Shown: positions 7,016-8,522 of the stretch, one piece after another
Layout: every line of letters starts with the position of its first letter
Numbering within the stretch: position 1 is the first letter of the stretch
From: Candidatus Methanoperedentaceae archaeon
Lineage (GTDB): Archaea; Halobacteriota; Methanosarcinia; Methanosarcinales; Methanoperedenaceae
Length of the DNA: 8,522 bases
Assembly: GCA_013331375.1 (NCBI GenBank)
Contig: DUGO01000005.1
Span: 548-9,069 of the forward strand
Reading direction: 5' to 3'
Position numbers and translations under genes: made by a program
Notes under the pieces: generated by a model
Seen by the model: the letters and a program-made list of their open reading frames with translations, nothing else
Databases searched by the model: none
Told to the model about the DNA's origin: nothing

Positions 7016-7039
7016 TTAAGCCCTGAGTGACCTCAGGGC
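7009..7039 (-). terminator. Hairpin and T-tract terminator of the RPA operon
   Basis: Read on the minus strand, a perfect 8-base-pair stem GCCCTGAG/CTCAGGGC (7039-7032 and 7027-7020) with a four-base loop is followed at once by TTAAATTTTTT (7019-7009). The stem codes for the last residues of the RPA-associated protein and its TAA stop lies in the T-rich tail. Archaeal termination often needs only the T-tract, so the hairpin may instead protect the 3' end. The plus strand has no T-tract after the same stem, which gives the element a direction. Confidence 0.75.
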
Positions 7040-7579
7040 ATTGAGGGCAGTCTCCCTGTACTTGCTGACGTCCCGGGGATAATGCTCCTTCACTTTTTCA
7101 ACATCGGGTCCGCCTGCCTTCATCGTGCGGATGCGTGACATCGTGCACCGCGCCGCATCCAGAACCCACCTGTCGCGCGTCTGCGCATCCACTAAGTGCA
7201 CAGACTCAGGTCGTATGGATGTGCGCACAGTCCCGTCCTCGGCTGTGTATGTGCTGGGCTTGCCCACCACTGCCACGAAGGCTGGAGGCTCGATGCCTGC
7301 AAGTATGTGCGCAGCTTCAGGCTGGTACTGACCTGCGTATATGAAGAAGGCGCCTGTGGGGTCAACCACCCTTGCCCTCCAGTATTCCGAATCCGTGCCA
7401 ATATTCTCCTTCTCCACAAGCGTGCCGACCACGAAGATGCGGTTGCACTTTGCTCCTGTGGGTGTGAGCAGGTACTGGGGAGAGTACTGGTCGTTGCTGT
7501 CCTTGAACGTGAAGTTCGAGTCCCTGAACTCCTGTGCGAAGAGCCTGTGCGCGACCTCGCGGGCAAACTGAGCGTTCAT
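7016..7579 (-). CDS. RPA-associated OB-fold protein (COG3390 type)
   Basis: A 187-residue protein matching the archaeal family that is regularly encoded directly after a zinc-finger RPA (the rpa-associated proteins of haloarchaea and relatives). It opens with the conserved AREVAHRLFAQEFRDS (about 5-20), followed by YLLTPTGAKCNRIFVVGTLVEKENIG (about 36-61) and an OB-fold-like core, YWRARVVDPTGAFFIYAGQYQPEA (about 66-89), then an IRPESVHLVD strand (about 122-131) and a helical tail. It is thought to bind RPA and single-stranded DNA and assist in replication and repair; the detailed role is not known. Its ATG (7579-7577) directly abuts the TAA of RPA (7582-7580), so the two are co-translated. 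The 3' end is built into the operon terminator hairpin. No cysteine zinc motif is present. Confidence 0.88.
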   Translation of the reverse strand: MNAQFAREVAHRLFAQEFRDSNFTFKDSNDQYSPQYLLTPTGAKCNRIFVVGTLVEKENIGTDSEYWRARVVDPTGAFFIYAGQYQPEAAHILAGIEPPAFVAVVGKPSTYTAEDGTVRTSIRPESVHLVDAQTRDRWVLDAARCTMSRIRTMKAGGPDVEKVKEHYPRDVSKYRETALNALRSLRA

Positions 7580-8506
7580 TTATGCCACCTCTGCTTCTGC
7601 CATGAGCGCAGCTATGTCTTCGTCCAGCACGGCTGGCACGGGCTCGATGGTCTCAACAAGCAGTGTTGTATCAAGCTTCCTGCCGCGCACCGTATAATAG
7701 CGTCCCACAAGGAGCGTCCTTATAGTCTCAGTGACAATGCTCGGGTCGAGCGATTCGGTTGCGATCTCCCGCGCCTTGTCCAGTGTTATTCCCGTGAGCT
7801 TCTCTGTCACTTCGCGGTTCATGAGCGCGTCCTGCACGAGCGAGCCGTTGTCAATGACCGCCTTTATGCGAAGGTCGTAGCTTCCTTCCACCTTGCCGTG
7901 CTCCCCGCATACCCCCTTCACGAGCGCGCGGTTGCACTCGGGGCACCGCTTTATGAGCCCTGAGCCCGACTGGATGTCAACGATGGCGCCGCTGAACTCA
8001 GTCTGCGTTGAGCCGACCTCGATGTCCAGAGCCAGTTCGGTGATTGCGCTGGTCCTGTTCAGCGTTACCTGGAACCTGCCCTGGTATTCGGACGTCACGA
8101 CGTTCCTGAACTCGTATGTCTTCCCCTCTTCAACGTCGGGCAGCCCTGCACTCGCCCATTTCGTAAACTTTATCGTGCCAGTCTCGTCTCCTACGAGCCC
8201 AACCTGGGATATCGAATCGTGGTTCTTTTCCCAGAGCTGTACGACCCTGACCTTCAGGTTAACCCATTTGCCGTCCTGCTTTATGTCCGCGACCCTGGCA
8301 TCAGGGGTATTTGACTCGTTCTTATAGAACTCGCCCCTGGGCACGTTGTGCTCCTTTAAAAAGTAGGTGACGACACTTCTCCGCGCCTCCTCAGGCGGCA
8401 CCTTGAATTTTTCAAGTACGCCAAGGCGCTTGTCAATCTCGCTTGCCGATACCTTTATGCCCATCTCCGAAAAGCGGGCTCTTATCTGGTTCGCTGTCTC
8501 ACTCAT
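7580..8506 (-). CDS. Replication protein A (RPA41-type single-stranded DNA-binding protein) with zinc finger
   Basis: A 308-residue archaeal RPA that coats single-stranded DNA in replication, repair and recombination. An N-terminal helical segment with DKRLGVLEKFKVPPEEARRS (about 25-44) is followed by a first OB fold (about 70-160; VNLKVRVVQLWEK, VGDETGTIKFTKW and the YQGRFQVTLN strand) and a second OB fold (about 170-285) that contains a zinc-binding module CPEC...CGEH (C188, C191, C200, H203; CX2CX8CX2H) and ends with LLVGRYYTVRGRKLD. An acidic tail closes the protein. A TTG at 8518 is in frame, but the ATG at 8506 is preferred because GAGGA at 8516-8512 sits 5-6 bases before it. The downstream RPA-associated gene starts immediately after the stop, the classical archaeal pairing. 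The promoter is beyond the right edge. Whether this RPA acts alone or with other subunits cannot be told here. Confidence 0.93.
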   Translation of the reverse strand: MSETANQIRARFSEMGIKVSASEIDKRLGVLEKFKVPPEEARRSVVTYFLKEHNVPRGEFYKNESNTPDARVADIKQDGKWVNLKVRVVQLWEKNHDSISQVGLVGDETGTIKFTKWASAGLPDVEEGKTYEFRNVVTSEYQGRFQVTLNRTSAITELALDIEVGSTQTEFSGAIVDIQSGSGLIKRCPECNRALVKGVCGEHGKVEGSYDLRIKAVIDNGSLVQDALMNREVTEKLTGITLDKAREIATESLDPSIVTETIRTLLVGRYYTVRGRKLDTTLLVETIEPVPAVLDEDIAALMAEAEVA

Positions 8507-8511
8507 TTCAT

Positions 8512-8516
8512 TCCTC
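8512..8516 (-). promoter_or_regulatory. Ribosome-binding site deciding the RPA start
   Basis: GAGGA on the minus strand (8516-8512) lies 5 bases before the ATG at 8506-8504, an ideal distance. It overlaps the alternative TTG at 8518-8516, which therefore is unlikely to be used. This is the clearest Shine-Dalgarno site in the window. Confidence 0.6.
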
Positions 8517-8522
8517 AAGCCT

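Noticed and set aside
7196..7963. A long plus-strand open frame (255 codons) antisense to the RPA pair
   Set aside because: It crosses two well-identified minus-strand genes, has Cys/His-rich low-sense sequence and no recognisable motif; long antisense frames are common in GC-rich DNA.

Overview
The window looks archaeal, most probably a moderately GC-rich methanogen or ANME-type member of the Methanosarcinales/Halobacteriota. The grounds are a KEOPS Pcc1 subunit, an archaeal short-form PurL that begins almost exactly as I recall Methanosarcina PurL beginning, a zinc-finger RPA followed by its archaeal RPA-associated partner (COG3390 type), an archaeal beta-CASP nuclease, and AT-rich TATA-like promoters. 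The genus cannot be settled from the sequence alone.

Layout. Positions 1 to about 3523 hold a tightly packed minus-strand cluster, read right to left: an M50 site-2-type membrane protease with two CBS domains, a TraB/PrgY-family membrane protein, QueA (a tRNA queuosine-pathway enzyme), and the N-terminal part of a metallo-beta-lactamase/beta-CASP RNA-processing nuclease that runs off the left edge. Gaps are 6 and 6 bases, then an overlap. A 56-base AT-rich spacer separates this operon from a divergent plus-strand pair, pcc1 (KEOPS tRNA t6A complex) and purL (purine synthesis), which lie 4 bases apart. Next on the plus strand is a separately promoted RibD/DHFR-like reductase paralogue (6110-6793) of lower GC, especially at its 5' end. 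It converges on a minus-strand pair, RPA (8506-7580) and its associated protein (7579-7016), which ends in a clear hairpin-plus-T-tract terminator overlapping its own stop codon. The 222-base convergent spacer (6794-7015) is AT-rich and contains a broken minus-strand open frame with a membrane-like tail.

How the genes relate. The right end is single-stranded DNA maintenance, the middle is tRNA modification plus purine synthesis, and the left operon joins two membrane proteins of proteolytic or regulatory type with two RNA-related enzymes. The most unusual item is an intact QueA in an archaeal gene neighbourhood, because archaea normally make archaeosine rather than queuosine. I found no CRISPR array, insertion sequence, tRNA, rRNA or clear novel defence system; most of the window is ordinary chromosomal housekeeping DNA.
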